A DNA stretch of 64,000 nucleotides from an uncultured delta proteobacterium (lineage in GTDB: Bacteria > Desulfobacterota > Desulfobulbia > Desulfobulbales > Desulfocapsaceae). The notes under the pieces were generated by a model, which saw nothing but the letters and a program-made list of their open reading frames with translations, had not been told where the DNA came from and made no database searches. The translations under genes and the position numbers were made by a program. Positions 46,899-57,324 of this stretch are shown one piece after another. The stretch spans positions 31,427 through 95,426 of the forward strand of contig CAIUQR010000028.1 in assembly GCA_903901335.1 (NCBI GenBank). Reading direction: 5' to 3'. Numbering within the stretch: position 1 is the first letter of the stretch; every line of letters starts with the position of its first letter.

Positions 46899-47297
46899 AC
46901 GAATCAAAACCCGGAACAGTTGCACGAGATACCATTGACAGACAGCTTGCCGCCTGCGGCTGGGTCGTTCAGAATCATAAGAAAATCAATCTTCAGGCCA
47001 ATGCCGGGGTTTGCCGTCCGGGAATATCGAACCGATGTCGGACCCGCCGATTATGTGCTCTTTGTGGATGGCAAACCGGTCGGGGTGATCGAGGCCAAAC
47101 GGGAAGAGGAAGGCGATACCCTGTCGACCCATGAAGACCAGGCCGAAGGATATGCCGGTGCCAGATTAAAATACCTCAATAATGAAAAACTGCCTTTCGT
47201 CTATATCAGCACCGGCACCATCACCAAGATAACCGATTTCCGTGACCCCAAACCGCGGGCCAGAACGGTGTTTTCGTTTCATCGCCCTGAAACCATC
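46899..47297 (+). pseudogene. hsdR: Type I restriction endonuclease subunit R, N-terminal remnant
   Basis: The start codon reads ACG at 46899 where ATG is expected, eight bases after GGAAGG. The frame NQNPEQL is then lost by a missing base near 46922 (TTGCACGAG where TTGGCACGAG would read through). Frame 2 gives ARDTIDRQLAACGWVVQNHKK, and an extra T in the run at 47010-47012 restores the first frame: AVREYRTDVGPADYVLFVDG, GVIEAKREEEGDT, YISTGTITKITDF. About 125 residues of the HsdR N-terminus are left; the motor and most of the nuclease are gone. The frame runs directly into hsdS sequence at 47298. Base-calling error could explain single lesions but not the truncation. Confidence 0.82.
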
Positions 47298-47810
47298 ATG
47301 GGTGATCCTCCAGGTGACTGCGCTATTTATCCGACATCTTTTCCAGAAGCAATCATTACTGCTGATTGTATTAAGTTTAGGATCAATGAGAAAATTGCAA
47401 ATATAAAGTTTGTGTTCTATTCACTGAAGACTGTAGCCGTAAAGAACCAATTTGGGTTGATAACGAAAGGTGTTGCTCAAAAAAAAATGAGCGCTCAAAG
47501 ATTTCGAAATATTCATTTGCCGCTTCCATCAACACTTGCCGAACAACAAGCCATCGTCTCCGAAATCGAAACCCGCCTTTCCGTCTGCGACAAACTCGAA
47601 GAGAGCATCACCCAAAGCCTTGTGCAGGCCGAAGCCCTGCGCCAGAGCATCCTGAAAAAAGCCTTTGCAGGAAGGCTGGTACCCCAGGACCCGAATGATG
47701 AACCGGCCGGTGTGCTGCTGGAACGGATACGTGCCGAGCGGGGTTCAGTTGTCGCAAAAAAGGCGACAGGTGCCAACAAAAATGGCCGGGGAAAACGGAA
47801 TGGAAAATAA
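47298..47810 (+). pseudogene. hsdS: Type I specificity subunit S, C-terminal remnant fused to hsdR
   Basis: In frame with the hsdR remnant. The second target-recognition domain and conserved region remain: GDCAIYPTSFPEAIITADCIKF, LITKGVAQKKMSAQRFRNIHLPLPS, EQQAIVSEIETRLSVCDKLEESI, the helix ILKKAFAGRLVPQDPNDEPA and VLLERIRAER. The first recognition domain and start are missing. A deletion must have removed most of hsdR and the front of hsdS. No function is expected, although a fusion protein of about 296 residues could still be made from 46920. Confidence 0.8.
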
Positions 47811-48363
47811 CATAGAAATATATAAAACAGCTGATCAGGAAACTCAAATTAACGTCCGCTTCGAGCAGGATACCGTATGGTTAACCCAACAACAGATGGC
47901 CAATTTATTTGAACAAAACAAGCAAAATATCAGTTTGCACATCAATAACTGCTTTAAAGAGGAAGAATTACACCCTGATGCAGTTGTCAAGGAATCCTTG
48001 ACAACTGCTGCTGATGGAAAAAAGTATCGCACCAGATATTACAATCTGGATGTCATTATATCCGTGGGCTATCGCGTAAAATCCAAACGAGGCACCCAAT
48101 TCCGCCAGTGGGCCACCAAAAAACGGTTAAAAGAATACTTTATTGTAAAGAATCATTCGTTTATCGACGGCAACAAACGGATTGCGGCTGCCTGCTTTCT
48201 CTATTTTCTTGAAAAAAACGGTCTCCTTTGCCAGCAGAGCGGAGAAACGATTATCAGCAATGAGGCCTTGACCTCCCTTACGCTTTTTATCGCCGTCAGT
48301 AAACCGGAAGAAATGCAGACAGTTAAGCAGGTAGCGATCAGCATATTGAACAGAAAGGCTTGA
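47800..48363 (+). pseudogene. RhuM/Fic-type protein with internal deletion
   Basis: 187 codons from the ATG at 47800, overlapping the hsdS end. The N-terminal RhuM part is WLTQQQMANLFEQNKQNIS, YYNLDVIISVGYRVKSKRGTQFR and WATKKRLKEY. It then jumps to a Fic-domain end: FIVKNHSFIDGNKRIAAACF. RhuM-Fic proteins of type I loci are usually about 330 residues, so roughly 140 internal residues seem lost in frame. The Fic core HSFIDGNKR is retained. Whether the shortened protein is made or active is unknown. It might instead be a rare short variant. Confidence 0.65.
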
Positions 48364-48366
48364 ATC

Positions 48367-49854
<1,488 letters not shown>

Positions 49855-50039
49855 GAAAACTTTCCGCACGTCCTGTGCTCCGGCGGAGCTTAAAAGGGCC
49901 TGCCAGTGGGGCTGATAGAAAATCAAAAAACCGTCTCTCCGTTTATATTTCCCTATTGATTCTCGTTCTTATGGATTATATTCCGGTGCGTGGAAAGACC
50001 TGAAAGATTTATTTTGTTTAACCATAGAGGAGATCAATC

Positions 50040-50954
50040 ATGAGAAAATCTTCAACACACATCAGGATGTTGTTATCGGCGCTTTTTGTTCTCGGGATGT
50101 TTTTCGGGACTAATGGATCGGCATTGGCGACTGAAGGCGGCGGCGGTGCCTATCCGAACGGGGCCGAGGATTTCATGTCGGGCGCATTGCCTCCCCCTGG
50201 AACCTATCTCATTGATTATGTTCAATACTACAGTGCCACGTCCCTCAGGGATAATGACGGCAATAAACTGGTTCCGAAGTTTGACCTCAATGTGGCTGCC
50301 AATGTACTCCGGATCGTGCATGTTACCAAATATCAAATTTTTGGGGCCAATTGGGGGATGCACGCCTTCTTGCCGCTTGCCTATATGGATGTGGATGCGA
50401 CGTTTGGTAAGGACAACAGGGCAGGTCTTGGCGACATCATTGTCGATCCGTTTATCCTTGGCTGGCATTCGAAGAACTTCCATGTCACAACAGGGCTGGA
50501 TATCTATATCCCCCTGGGCAGTTACGATCAAAATGATCTGGCGAAGATCGGGCGTAATTACTGGACCTTTGAGCCGGTACTGGGTCTCACGTATTTATGG
50601 GATAACGGATTTGAATTGTCAGGAAAATTCATGTATGATTTTAACACAGAAAACAATGACACAAAATACAAATCGGGCCAGGAATTCCACTTCGACTACA
50701 CGGCAGGATATCATATCAACAAAAGCCTGGCGGTGGGAGTGGGAGGATATTTTTACTACCAGGTCACTGATGATGAACAAAATGGGCAGACAAAAGGAAC
50801 TGACGGTTCCAAAGGCCGTGTGATGGCTATAGGCCCCCAGGCAGTTTACAATTACAAAAACATGTCTTTTACACTAAAGTGGCAGAAGGAATTTGAAGCG
50901 GAAAATCGCCCGGAGGGGAATAATTTCTGGTTTAAGTTTATGTATGCTTTTTAA
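50040..50954 (+). CDS. Outer-membrane MetA-pathway (SphA-like) transporter family protein
   Basis: 304 residues. Signal peptide (LLSALFVLGMFFG, cleavage near ALATEGG), then the family start GGAYPNGAEDFMSGALPPPGTY, beta-barrel alternation throughout (GANWGMHAFLPLAYMDVDATF, GLDIYIPLGSYD), and a terminal Phe (FWFKFMYAF). Members are annotated as phenol meta-pathway or hydrophobic-compound uptake channels; no catabolic genes are near. GAGGAG precedes the ATG. A strong terminator follows. Confidence 0.8.
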   Translation: MRKSSTHIRMLLSALFVLGMFFGTNGSALATEGGGGAYPNGAEDFMSGALPPPGTYLIDYVQYYSATSLRDNDGNKLVPKFDLNVAANVLRIVHVTKYQIFGANWGMHAFLPLAYMDVDATFGKDNRAGLGDIIVDPFILGWHSKNFHVTTGLDIYIPLGSYDQNDLAKIGRNYWTFEPVLGLTYLWDNGFELSGKFMYDFNTENNDTKYKSGQEFHFDYTAGYHINKSLAVGVGGYFYYQVTDDEQNGQTKGTDGSKGRVMAIGPQAVYNYKNMSFTLKWQKEFEAENRPEGNNFWFKFMYAF

Positions 50955-51301
50955 GGCAGAGCAGATTGTCAATTTTTGGGACACCTGTATGCAGTAGTCT
51001 GAAGACCTGCCCTTTTGTTGAAGGAGGGCAGGTCTTTTTTTATTAAAGATTTACTTATCAGCAAATGAGAAGAACCCAAGTGCTGCAGAGCACCTGCTCG
51101 ATCTTGCTACTGCTTATGGTTCATTTATGCATTCGGAATGCATTAACCGTATGCACGGTGTGTCATGATGAGATACACCGAAAAAAATAGAAGTGAGAGG
51201 CAAGGCCGAACAATCCTTTTCCGTGGACCGCAAAAAGCTGCGGCCGCTGAAGAGATTGTTGTAAATTTCGCACAATTTCATGAAGTTACTCCACTGTTCC
51301 T
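50955..51301. other. Intergenic region with terminator and a short palindrome
   Basis: 347 nt with no convincing gene. Besides the terminator it has ATGCATTCGGAATGCAT at 51127-51143, and CGGTGT/ACACCG arms at about 51156-51180. Frames in this stretch lack ribosome sites and coding character. Confidence 0.4.
51003..51041 (+). terminator. Rho-independent terminator
   Basis: AGACCTGCCCT and AGGGCAGGTCT (11-bp stem) followed by seven T, about 50 nt after the MetA-like gene. Confidence 0.9.
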
Positions 51302-51697
51302 ATGCGACCATTATCTCTTTCTAAGATATTTCTTCTTACAAACATCTTTTTATCACTACTGGCAAGCACATGTCATTCTGCAGAACGAAAACCTAACATT
51401 ACTGGTGATGATTTGGAGAAATGTGCAGAATACGCAAGAATGATTGCTGATCTCGGTGAAACCAGACACAAAATTAATGAATCAAAGGGAAACGTGGAGC
51501 AACATTCAAAGAGGATGAAAGAGCTGTCTAATACCAATAAAATATCTAAAGAATATGAAGAAAAAATTGAATCAACTTGCCCTGGTGTAGGTTTTGAGTG
51601 TGAAACATTTTCAAGTAGGCCTGAAAAAAATATTTGTAAACCATTTAAAATTCGAACTAATGATAGATTCATTTTAAAAAACAATACGTATAAATAA
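51302..51697 (+). CDS. Small exported protein of unknown function
   Basis: 131 residues. Signal-peptide-like start (LSKIFLLTNIFLSLLASTCHS, cleavage near AERK). The rest is charged and helical, with two Cys (ESTCPGVGFECETF) and one more near the end (NICKPFK). AT-rich compared with neighbours. No family recognised and no clear ribosome site, so it could be a remnant. Confidence 0.45.
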   Translation: MRPLSLSKIFLLTNIFLSLLASTCHSAERKPNITGDDLEKCAEYARMIADLGETRHKINESKGNVEQHSKRMKELSNTNKISKEYEEKIESTCPGVGFECETFSSRPEKNICKPFKIRTNDRFILKNNTYK

Positions 51698-51746
51698 TTC
51701 TTAAGATAGGACGCTATCATCATGAAGCACTCGCTTCGAAGTTAGG

Positions 51747-52250
51747 GTGCGTTGGGCTTTGGCAATAATGATTACTTTGGCGTTAGCCATCTGGGCAGGA
51801 ATCCTGCTGCTGTGTCATGCGTTTTGGGGTTGGGTCCCCATACTTGATTCCGCCAATCTGGCTTTTCATGAAGCTGGCCATCCTCTATTTGGCATACTTT
51901 CGGATCGCCTTATGGTCTACGGCGGGACCCTTATGCAATTGCTCATGCCAGGTATCTGTGCGTTTGAAATGCGGCGCCAGCAGAAATATACGGGGTTCTA
52001 TTTCTGTCTTGTCTGGTTTGCTGAAAACCTGCTGAATGTTGCGCGCTACATGGCGGATGCGAGGGCTCACAAGCTTCCACTGGTCGGAGGCCTGGACCCT
52101 GAGGAGTTCCATGATTGGACGCGCATCCTTGAGAGTTGGGGCCTATTGTCCTGGGATATCTCGTTGGCCAATTGTTTGCGGGTACTGGCAGTTGGCTTGA
52201 TGGCCGGAACTCTCTGGCGGGCATGGCTGCGGTCACAGGCAGAGGTTTGA
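51747..52250 (+). CDS. Membrane protein with HEAGH zinc-protease-like motif
   Basis: 167 residues if read from a GTG; an ATG at 51768 is equally likely. An N-terminal membrane helix (ALAIWAGILLLCHAFWGW) is followed by NLAFHEAGHPLFGILS, the HExxH-type motif of membrane metallopeptidases, then LMVYGGTLMQLLMPGICAFEMRR and a helix near WFAENLLNVARYMADARAH, another near the end. Such proteins occur as small hypothetical membrane peptidases; no substrate is known. It is not a full site-2 protease. Confidence 0.65.
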   Translation: MRWALAIMITLALAIWAGILLLCHAFWGWVPILDSANLAFHEAGHPLFGILSDRLMVYGGTLMQLLMPGICAFEMRRQQKYTGFYFCLVWFAENLLNVARYMADARAHKLPLVGGLDPEEFHDWTRILESWGLLSWDISLANCLRVLAVGLMAGTLWRAWLRSQAEV

Positions 52251-52374
52251 GCCCCAGGGAGTTTGCGGTGCAACAGTAGTCCTATTTGTCAGCCCAACCA
52301 GCCAAGAAACCTCGCCGGAACAAACCGCCTTTTTGACGATGATATAACACCTCAGGTGCAATTGGAGTTACGCA

Positions 52375-53493
52375 ATGGGCAGCAATACTATTCTGATGCT
52401 TGGAGGTTATGGGGGTGTTGGTCGATCTATCGCCCGCCTCCTTCTCAAAGAAACTCAGGTCGATTTAGTCATTGCTGGAAGGCAGAAGAAGCTTTCGGAT
52501 CAATTTGCAACCAGTCTTAATCGTGAGTTTTCCGGCAATCGAGTCAGTTCCTGCTGTGCCGATGCCTCGAATCGAGAAAGTCTCCTGAAGGCATTTCAAG
52601 GTGTAAGGCTTGTTATTGTTCTTACGCCGACTCCGGCTTTGATCAAGCAAATCGGCGATGCCGCTCTTGTGTCGGGATGTGACTATCTGGACATTCTCGT
52701 CAGCGAATCGACGGTTCGTGATCTCGACGAACTCGCTTCTTCTATTGAGAAACAAGGACGAATATTCATTACGCAAGCAGGTTTTCATCCTGGATTGCCT
52801 GCGGTGTTTGTGCGCAATGGGGCTCAATACTTCGATAAATACGAAAAGGCAGTCATTGCTATGGCGATGAATGCCCGCTTTGAACGACCGGAGCAGGCGG
52901 CGGAAATCATTCCGTTGATATCAGACTTCTCGGCAGATATTTGTCGAGGTGGTGCCTGGAGGAAAGCGACCTACAATGATGCTGTTACGCTCGGCATGGG
53001 AGAAAGATTCGGCACTATCACGCTCTTTCCGATCCAAATGGCTGAAATCAAACTGATGCAAGAGATGTTCAATTTGAGTGAAACGGGAGTATATGTGTCC
53101 GGTTTTAATTGGTTCGTTGATTATCTGGTTATGCCGATTATTCTGATCACCCAAAAAATCAAGAAAGGATTAGCAACAAGTCTGCTGCTCAAGCTTTTCA
53201 CATGGGGTGTGAATACATTTTCTTCTCCTTATCAAGGTGTTATGTTCATGAATAGAGCTGAAGGATGGAAAGATGGAAAGAAAATTGAAGTTCGAATCAT
53301 CGCCGAACATGACGACGCATACCTTTTTACTGCAATCCCTGTTGTCGCGTGTCTGAAACAGTATTTCGATGGAGGCCTTCCTTCAGGGCTGTGGATGATG
53401 GGGCATGTGGTAAATGAAAACGTACTCTTCAGCGATATGGAAAAAATGGGGGTAAGAATACGAACGGAGATTGGAGCCCCATGTGCGGGCTAA
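52375..53493 (+). CDS. Saccharopine dehydrogenase-like NAD(P)-binding protein
   Basis: 372 residues. The Rossmann start ILMLGGYGGVGRSIARLLL, DLVIAGRQKKL and CCADASNRESLLKAFQGVRLVI are typical of the saccharopine dehydrogenase-like NADP-binding fold. The middle and C-terminal parts differ from lysine-pathway enzymes. A role in lipid or polyketide trans-acting reduction has been seen for relatives; unassigned here. GGAG lies seven bases before the ATG. Overlaps the next frame by a few codons. Confidence 0.75.
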   Translation: MGSNTILMLGGYGGVGRSIARLLLKETQVDLVIAGRQKKLSDQFATSLNREFSGNRVSSCCADASNRESLLKAFQGVRLVIVLTPTPALIKQIGDAALVSGCDYLDILVSESTVRDLDELASSIEKQGRIFITQAGFHPGLPAVFVRNGAQYFDKYEKAVIAMAMNARFERPEQAAEIIPLISDFSADICRGGAWRKATYNDAVTLGMGERFGTITLFPIQMAEIKLMQEMFNLSETGVYVSGFNWFVDYLVMPIILITQKIKKGLATSLLLKLFTWGVNTFSSPYQGVMFMNRAEGWKDGKKIEVRIIAEHDDAYLFTAIPVVACLKQYFDGGLPSGLWMMGHVVNENVLFSDMEKMGVRIRTEIGAPCAG

Positions 53494-53519
53494 TGAATCA
53501 ATCGAACACGGAGATCGAC

Positions 53520-53963
53520 ATGCTTAAAAACGCGGCAGGTATCATCAGTCTATTGGTCATCTTTTGCGGATGCGCCATACAACAAACGGTAATACCGGTG
53601 GGGAAGTTTGAGAGTAAAGAGGTCTGCATTATCGAAAACCCATCAGTAAGAGCCGGATTTATCGAAGCATACAGGCGTACGCTGCAAAACAAAGGATATT
53701 CTGTAAGGCAGATTCCTGCGACCTCATCGATCACAGAATGCCCAATCACTTCTACATACAGTGCGAACTGGCATTGGGATCTTGCGACATACATGGCTTA
53801 CGCCGAGATTAAGGTTTACCGGGATGGCAGGCCTGCCGGAGAGGCAAAGTATGATACACATCGCGGTGGAGGGAACCTGGGGAAGTTTATCAATGCTGAC
53901 AACAAAATTGTCGAACTTGTGAACCAACTGTTCCCGGAAGGCCAAGGAAATCCCATTGATTGA
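53520..53963 (+). CDS. Lipoprotein of the Sbal_3080 type
   Basis: 147 residues from the ATG at 53520, with GGAGA upstream. Signal ending LLVIFCGC gives a lipobox-like Cys. The mature part has EVCIIENPSVRAGFIEAYRRTL, GYSVRQIP, ECPITSTYSANWHWDLATYMAYAEIKVYRDG and RGGGNLGKFINADNKI, all features of the Sbal_3080 lipoprotein family. Function unknown; outer-membrane or inner-membrane anchoring cannot be told. Confidence 0.78.
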   Translation: MLKNAAGIISLLVIFCGCAIQQTVIPVGKFESKEVCIIENPSVRAGFIEAYRRTLQNKGYSVRQIPATSSITECPITSTYSANWHWDLATYMAYAEIKVYRDGRPAGEAKYDTHRGGGNLGKFINADNKIVELVNQLFPEGQGNPID

Positions 53964-54099
53964 CACGTTACCAAAATCGAGATATCTCCATTGATTGCTC
54001 CAGAACTTTTGGAAAGATCTTGACCAGGTTTGGAGAGGATGATTGAATTGAAGACAGGCCGGTTACCCGGATTATTCAATATCACTACAGGAGATAGCA

Positions 54100-55098
54100 A
54101 TGAAACTCGGGCTCGGATTTGCAGCAATACTTGCGGCACTGGCCATTGGTTGTTTGAACCTACAGGCAGCTGATAAAATCACGATCATGGTCGGCGGCAT
54201 GGATAAGCAAATCTATTTACCGGCCAAGCTGGCTGAACAACTCGGCTACCTCAAGGAAACGGGGCTCCAGATAGAATTACTCAGCGAACCATCCGGGGTC
54301 AACGCTGAGACGGAAATGCTTTCCGGTGCTGCTCAGGGTGCGGTTGGTTTTTACGATCACACAATAGACCTGCAGGCGCGCGGAAAATTCACCGAGTCGG
54401 TGGTTCAATTCAGCCATGCCCCCGGAGAAGTCATTCTTGTCTCAAAGGCAGCCGCAGGCAGCATCAAATCCCCTGCCGACTTCAAGGGGAAGACGGTGGG
54501 TGTTACCGGTCTGGGGTCGTCCACCAATTTCCTGACGCAATATCTTGCCGCCCAGGCGGGCGTCAAAGAGAGCCAATTTACTACCTTGGCGGTGGGTGCC
54601 GGGTCAACCTTTATTGCCGCGATGACGCAGGGAAAAATCGATGCCGGCATGACAACCGAGCCGACAATTTCGCGTCTGACCTCAACCGGTGAGGCTGCTA
54701 TTCTCGTTGATCTACGCTCCGTGAAGTCAACCGAGGCGGCACTGGGCGGCACCTATCCGGCCGCCTGTCTCTACATGCCCAATGCCTGGGTCAAATCGCA
54801 CAAAGAAGAAGTACAAAAAATAGCAACCGCCTTCGTCAAAACCTTACAATATATCCATACCCATAGCGCGAAAGAGATCACCGAGCACTTGCCGGCAGAT
54901 TACTACTCGGCAAACAAGCAGTTGTATATCGATGCCCTCGAATCGGGAAAAGCAATGTTTACGCCGGACGGCGTCATGCCGGAGGATGGCCCGACGACCG
55001 TCCTCAAGGTCCTGACCGGCTTCAACAAGGCGGTGCAGGGCAAAACCATCAATCTGACAGATACATTCACCACCGAGTTTGTAAAGGCAGCAAAATAA
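54100..55098 (+). CDS. NitT/TauT-type ABC transporter, substrate-binding protein
   Basis: 332 residues. Signal peptide (LGFAAILAALAIGCLNL, cleavage near QAADK). NMT1/SsuA-type periplasmic binding fold: YLPAKLAEQLGYLKETGLQIELL, DFKGKTVGVTGLGSSTNFLTQYLA, AAMTQGKIDAGMTTEP. It binds an organic anion or sulfonate-like ligand; specificity cannot be read from sequence. Its stop overlaps the ATPase start (TAATG). Confidence 0.9.
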   Translation: MKLGLGFAAILAALAIGCLNLQAADKITIMVGGMDKQIYLPAKLAEQLGYLKETGLQIELLSEPSGVNAETEMLSGAAQGAVGFYDHTIDLQARGKFTESVVQFSHAPGEVILVSKAAAGSIKSPADFKGKTVGVTGLGSSTNFLTQYLAAQAGVKESQFTTLAVGAGSTFIAAMTQGKIDAGMTTEPTISRLTSTGEAAILVDLRSVKSTEAALGGTYPAACLYMPNAWVKSHKEEVQKIATAFVKTLQYIHTHSAKEITEHLPADYYSANKQLYIDALESGKAMFTPDGVMPEDGPTTVLKVLTGFNKAVQGKTINLTDTFTTEFVKAAK

Positions 55099-55874
55099 TG
55101 CCGACCCCCGTAATTGAACTGATAAACGTCAGCTGTAAATTCATCAGTCCGGAGGGCAAGATCACTCATGCCTTGCGAGAAATGAGCCTCTGTGTCAATG
55201 AAGGCGATTTCTGCGCCATCGTTGGCCCCACCGGCTGCGGAAAATCGACCACACTGGGTATGATTACGAGTCTCAGCCCACCATCGACCGGCTTGGTGAA
55301 GGTGTTCGGCAAACCGGTTGCCGGGATTGATCCGAATATCGGTTTCGTCTTTCAGACCGATGCGGTTTTTCCGTGGAAAAACGTGATCGACAATATCGCA
55401 ATCGGCCCCATCTACCGGGGGAAGAATGCTGCTGAAGCCAAAAAAATGGCGGCCGACTGGGTGCGCCGCGTTGGCCTCGCCGGTTTCGAACACCACTACC
55501 CGCATCAACTGTCCGGCGGCATGCGTAAAAGGGTGGCGCTTGCTCAGACCTTCATCAACGAACCGAAGATCCTGCTGATGGATGAGCCTTTCGCCGCGCT
55601 CGATGTGCAGACCCGGGCCCTGATGCAGGGAGAGCTTCTCAGTTTGTGGTCCGAGCTGAAAGCCTCGGTCATCTTCGTCACCCACGACATCGAGGAGGCG
55701 ATCGCCCTGGCTGACCGTGTTGTGGTCTTATCGAAAGGACCGGGAACGGTTAAGAGCAGCTATGATATCCCCCTGGCACGGCCGCGCGATGTGTCGGAGG
55801 CTCGCTATTCCGAGCAGTTTATTCACCTCTCCAAGCAAATATGGCACGACTTGAAGAATGAGGTGCAAATCTGA
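55098..55874 (+). CDS. NitT/TauT-type ABC transporter, ATP-binding protein
   Basis: 258 residues. Walker A GPTGCGKSTT, Q-loop FVFQTDAVFPWKNV, signature LSGGMRKRVALAQTF, Walker B ILLMDEPFAALD, and the switch His in VTHDIEEAIALADRV. Powers uptake of the ligand bound by the preceding protein. Confidence 0.94.
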   Translation: MPTPVIELINVSCKFISPEGKITHALREMSLCVNEGDFCAIVGPTGCGKSTTLGMITSLSPPSTGLVKVFGKPVAGIDPNIGFVFQTDAVFPWKNVIDNIAIGPIYRGKNAAEAKKMAADWVRRVGLAGFEHHYPHQLSGGMRKRVALAQTFINEPKILLMDEPFAALDVQTRALMQGELLSLWSELKASVIFVTHDIEEAIALADRVVVLSKGPGTVKSSYDIPLARPRDVSEARYSEQFIHLSKQIWHDLKNEVQI

Positions 55875-56757
55875 TGACCACTCTACTACGACTATGAATA
55901 TATTTTCGGCAACGAACTCCAGCGGATCGGCCAGTGAAGAAGAGCGCCAGGCGATTGCCAAAGCAGTCAACCGGCGCCGCCTGGTCATCTTTCTTCGTAT
56001 CGGATTGGCTGTCGTTACTCTCACGACTTGGGAATTGGCGGTCAAGTACGGGTTAATCGATCCCTTCTTTTTCTCGCGACCCAGCGATATATATACGCAA
56101 TTGGCTGTATGGCTGACTGAAGGTACCGCCCAGGGGCCACTGTGGCGAGAGCTGCTGGTGACCATGGAGGAGACAGTCATCGGGTTCTTTATTGGCAGCC
56201 TGCTTGGTATTTTTTGTGGCATCGCGCTTGGGCGCAATAAACTTGCCGGAGACGTTTTCAGTATTTACATCAAGATAGCCAATGCCATTCCGCGCGTCGT
56301 TCTTGGCTCCATCTTCATTATCATCTTCGGCCTGGGGATGGGCTCGAAAGTGGCACTGGCCGTGGTGATGGTCTTCTTTGTAGTATTCGGTAATGCTTTT
56401 CAGGGCGTACGGGAGGCCGATCGGAATTTGATCGCCAATGCGTATATCCTTGGGGCAAACAAGCGCCAGGTGACATTCTCGGTAGTGATTCCGTCGGCCT
56501 TGACTTGGATCTTAGCAAGTTTGCATGTCAGCTTCGGCTTTGCTCTGGTAGGCGCGGTGGTAGGCGAGTTTCTCGGTTCGCGCCATGGCATAGGTTTGCT
56601 CATAGCGACTGCCCAGGGTACTTTCAATGCGGCAGGCGTCTTTGCCGCGATGATCGTGCTTGCTGTGGTAGCGCTGGCGGCGGAGTATCTGTTGACCGCT
56701 TTGGAAGACAGACTCCTGAAGTGGCGCCCCGTGCAGTTCGCTGAACATGGAATGTAA
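55858..56757 (+). CDS. NitT/TauT-type ABC transporter, permease
   Basis: 299 residues, overlapping the ATPase gene by 17 nt. About six membrane segments, with the SsuC/TauC pattern: VTLTTWELAVKYGLIDPFFFSRPSDI, LIANAYILGANKRQVTFSVVIPSALTWIL (EAA loop), and a C-terminal helix. An ATG at 55894 is an alternative start, but neither has a clear ribosome site. Confidence 0.92.
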   Translation: MRCKSDDHSTTTMNIFSATNSSGSASEEERQAIAKAVNRRRLVIFLRIGLAVVTLTTWELAVKYGLIDPFFFSRPSDIYTQLAVWLTEGTAQGPLWRELLVTMEETVIGFFIGSLLGIFCGIALGRNKLAGDVFSIYIKIANAIPRVVLGSIFIIIFGLGMGSKVALAVVMVFFVVFGNAFQGVREADRNLIANAYILGANKRQVTFSVVIPSALTWILASLHVSFGFALVGAVVGEFLGSRHGIGLLIATAQGTFNAAGVFAAMIVLAVVALAAEYLLTALEDRLLKWRPVQFAEHGM

Positions 56758-56824
56758 AATGATCCTTTCCTTCTACCGCATAAAAACGCAGTTCTGTAGA
56801 AGAACTTATTGAAGAAGTGAGCCC

Positions 56825-57205
56825 GTGAAACCACAGCGATTTTTCATTCAGTTCGACGCATGGTACGAGATTCTGTCGAGGACCTTGTTTCTTCCACCTT
56901 CGAGCTCTTATGTGGAGGTGAACAGCGAGGAGGTCAGGGTGCGAATGGGCTGGGCGTTTCGATCTTCCTTTCCGAAAGGAGCTGTAGTTGCAGCTGCGGA
57001 AACGCATGGGCGCCTGCTGAGTCGAGGGGTACATGGATTCGCAGGTCGATGGTTGGTGAACGGATCGGTGCAGAGAATACTGACTATTGACCTGAAACCA
57101 ACCCAACGCGGGTACGTTATGGGATTTCCCGTCCGTTTGAAACAACTCATGGTGAGTGTGGCGGATCCCATGGCCCTGGCAGCGGCACTCAGGAGTTCTA
57201 CTTGA
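56825..57205 (+). CDS. Conserved-looking small protein of unknown function
   Basis: 126 residues from a GTG at 56825 with GAAG upstream. No signal peptide, one possible buried hydrophobic stretch, mixed alpha/beta character (YEILSRTLFLPPSSSYVEV, GWAFRSSFPKGAVVAA). No family recognised. It lies between the ABC permease and the polyphosphate phosphotransferase. Base composition fits its neighbours. Confidence 0.55.
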   Translation: MKPQRFFIQFDAWYEILSRTLFLPPSSSYVEVNSEEVRVRMGWAFRSSFPKGAVVAAAETHGRLLSRGVHGFAGRWLVNGSVQRILTIDLKPTQRGYVMGFPVRLKQLMVSVADPMALAAALRSST

Positions 57206-57324
57206 TCTGCGCGAGTATTGAGAAGTGAGGGGTGAAACTGTACCGGAAGATTGGGAAGAGATGAGGCGATTTTTTGCATCTGTGTTCAACACATTTAATG
57301 CCCAACCAGGAGAGGTGGAGAATT

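Noticed and set aside
51165..51443. 92-codon plus-strand frame upstream of the exported orphan
   Set aside because: No ribosome site, low-complexity composition, and it overlaps the better-supported exported protein.
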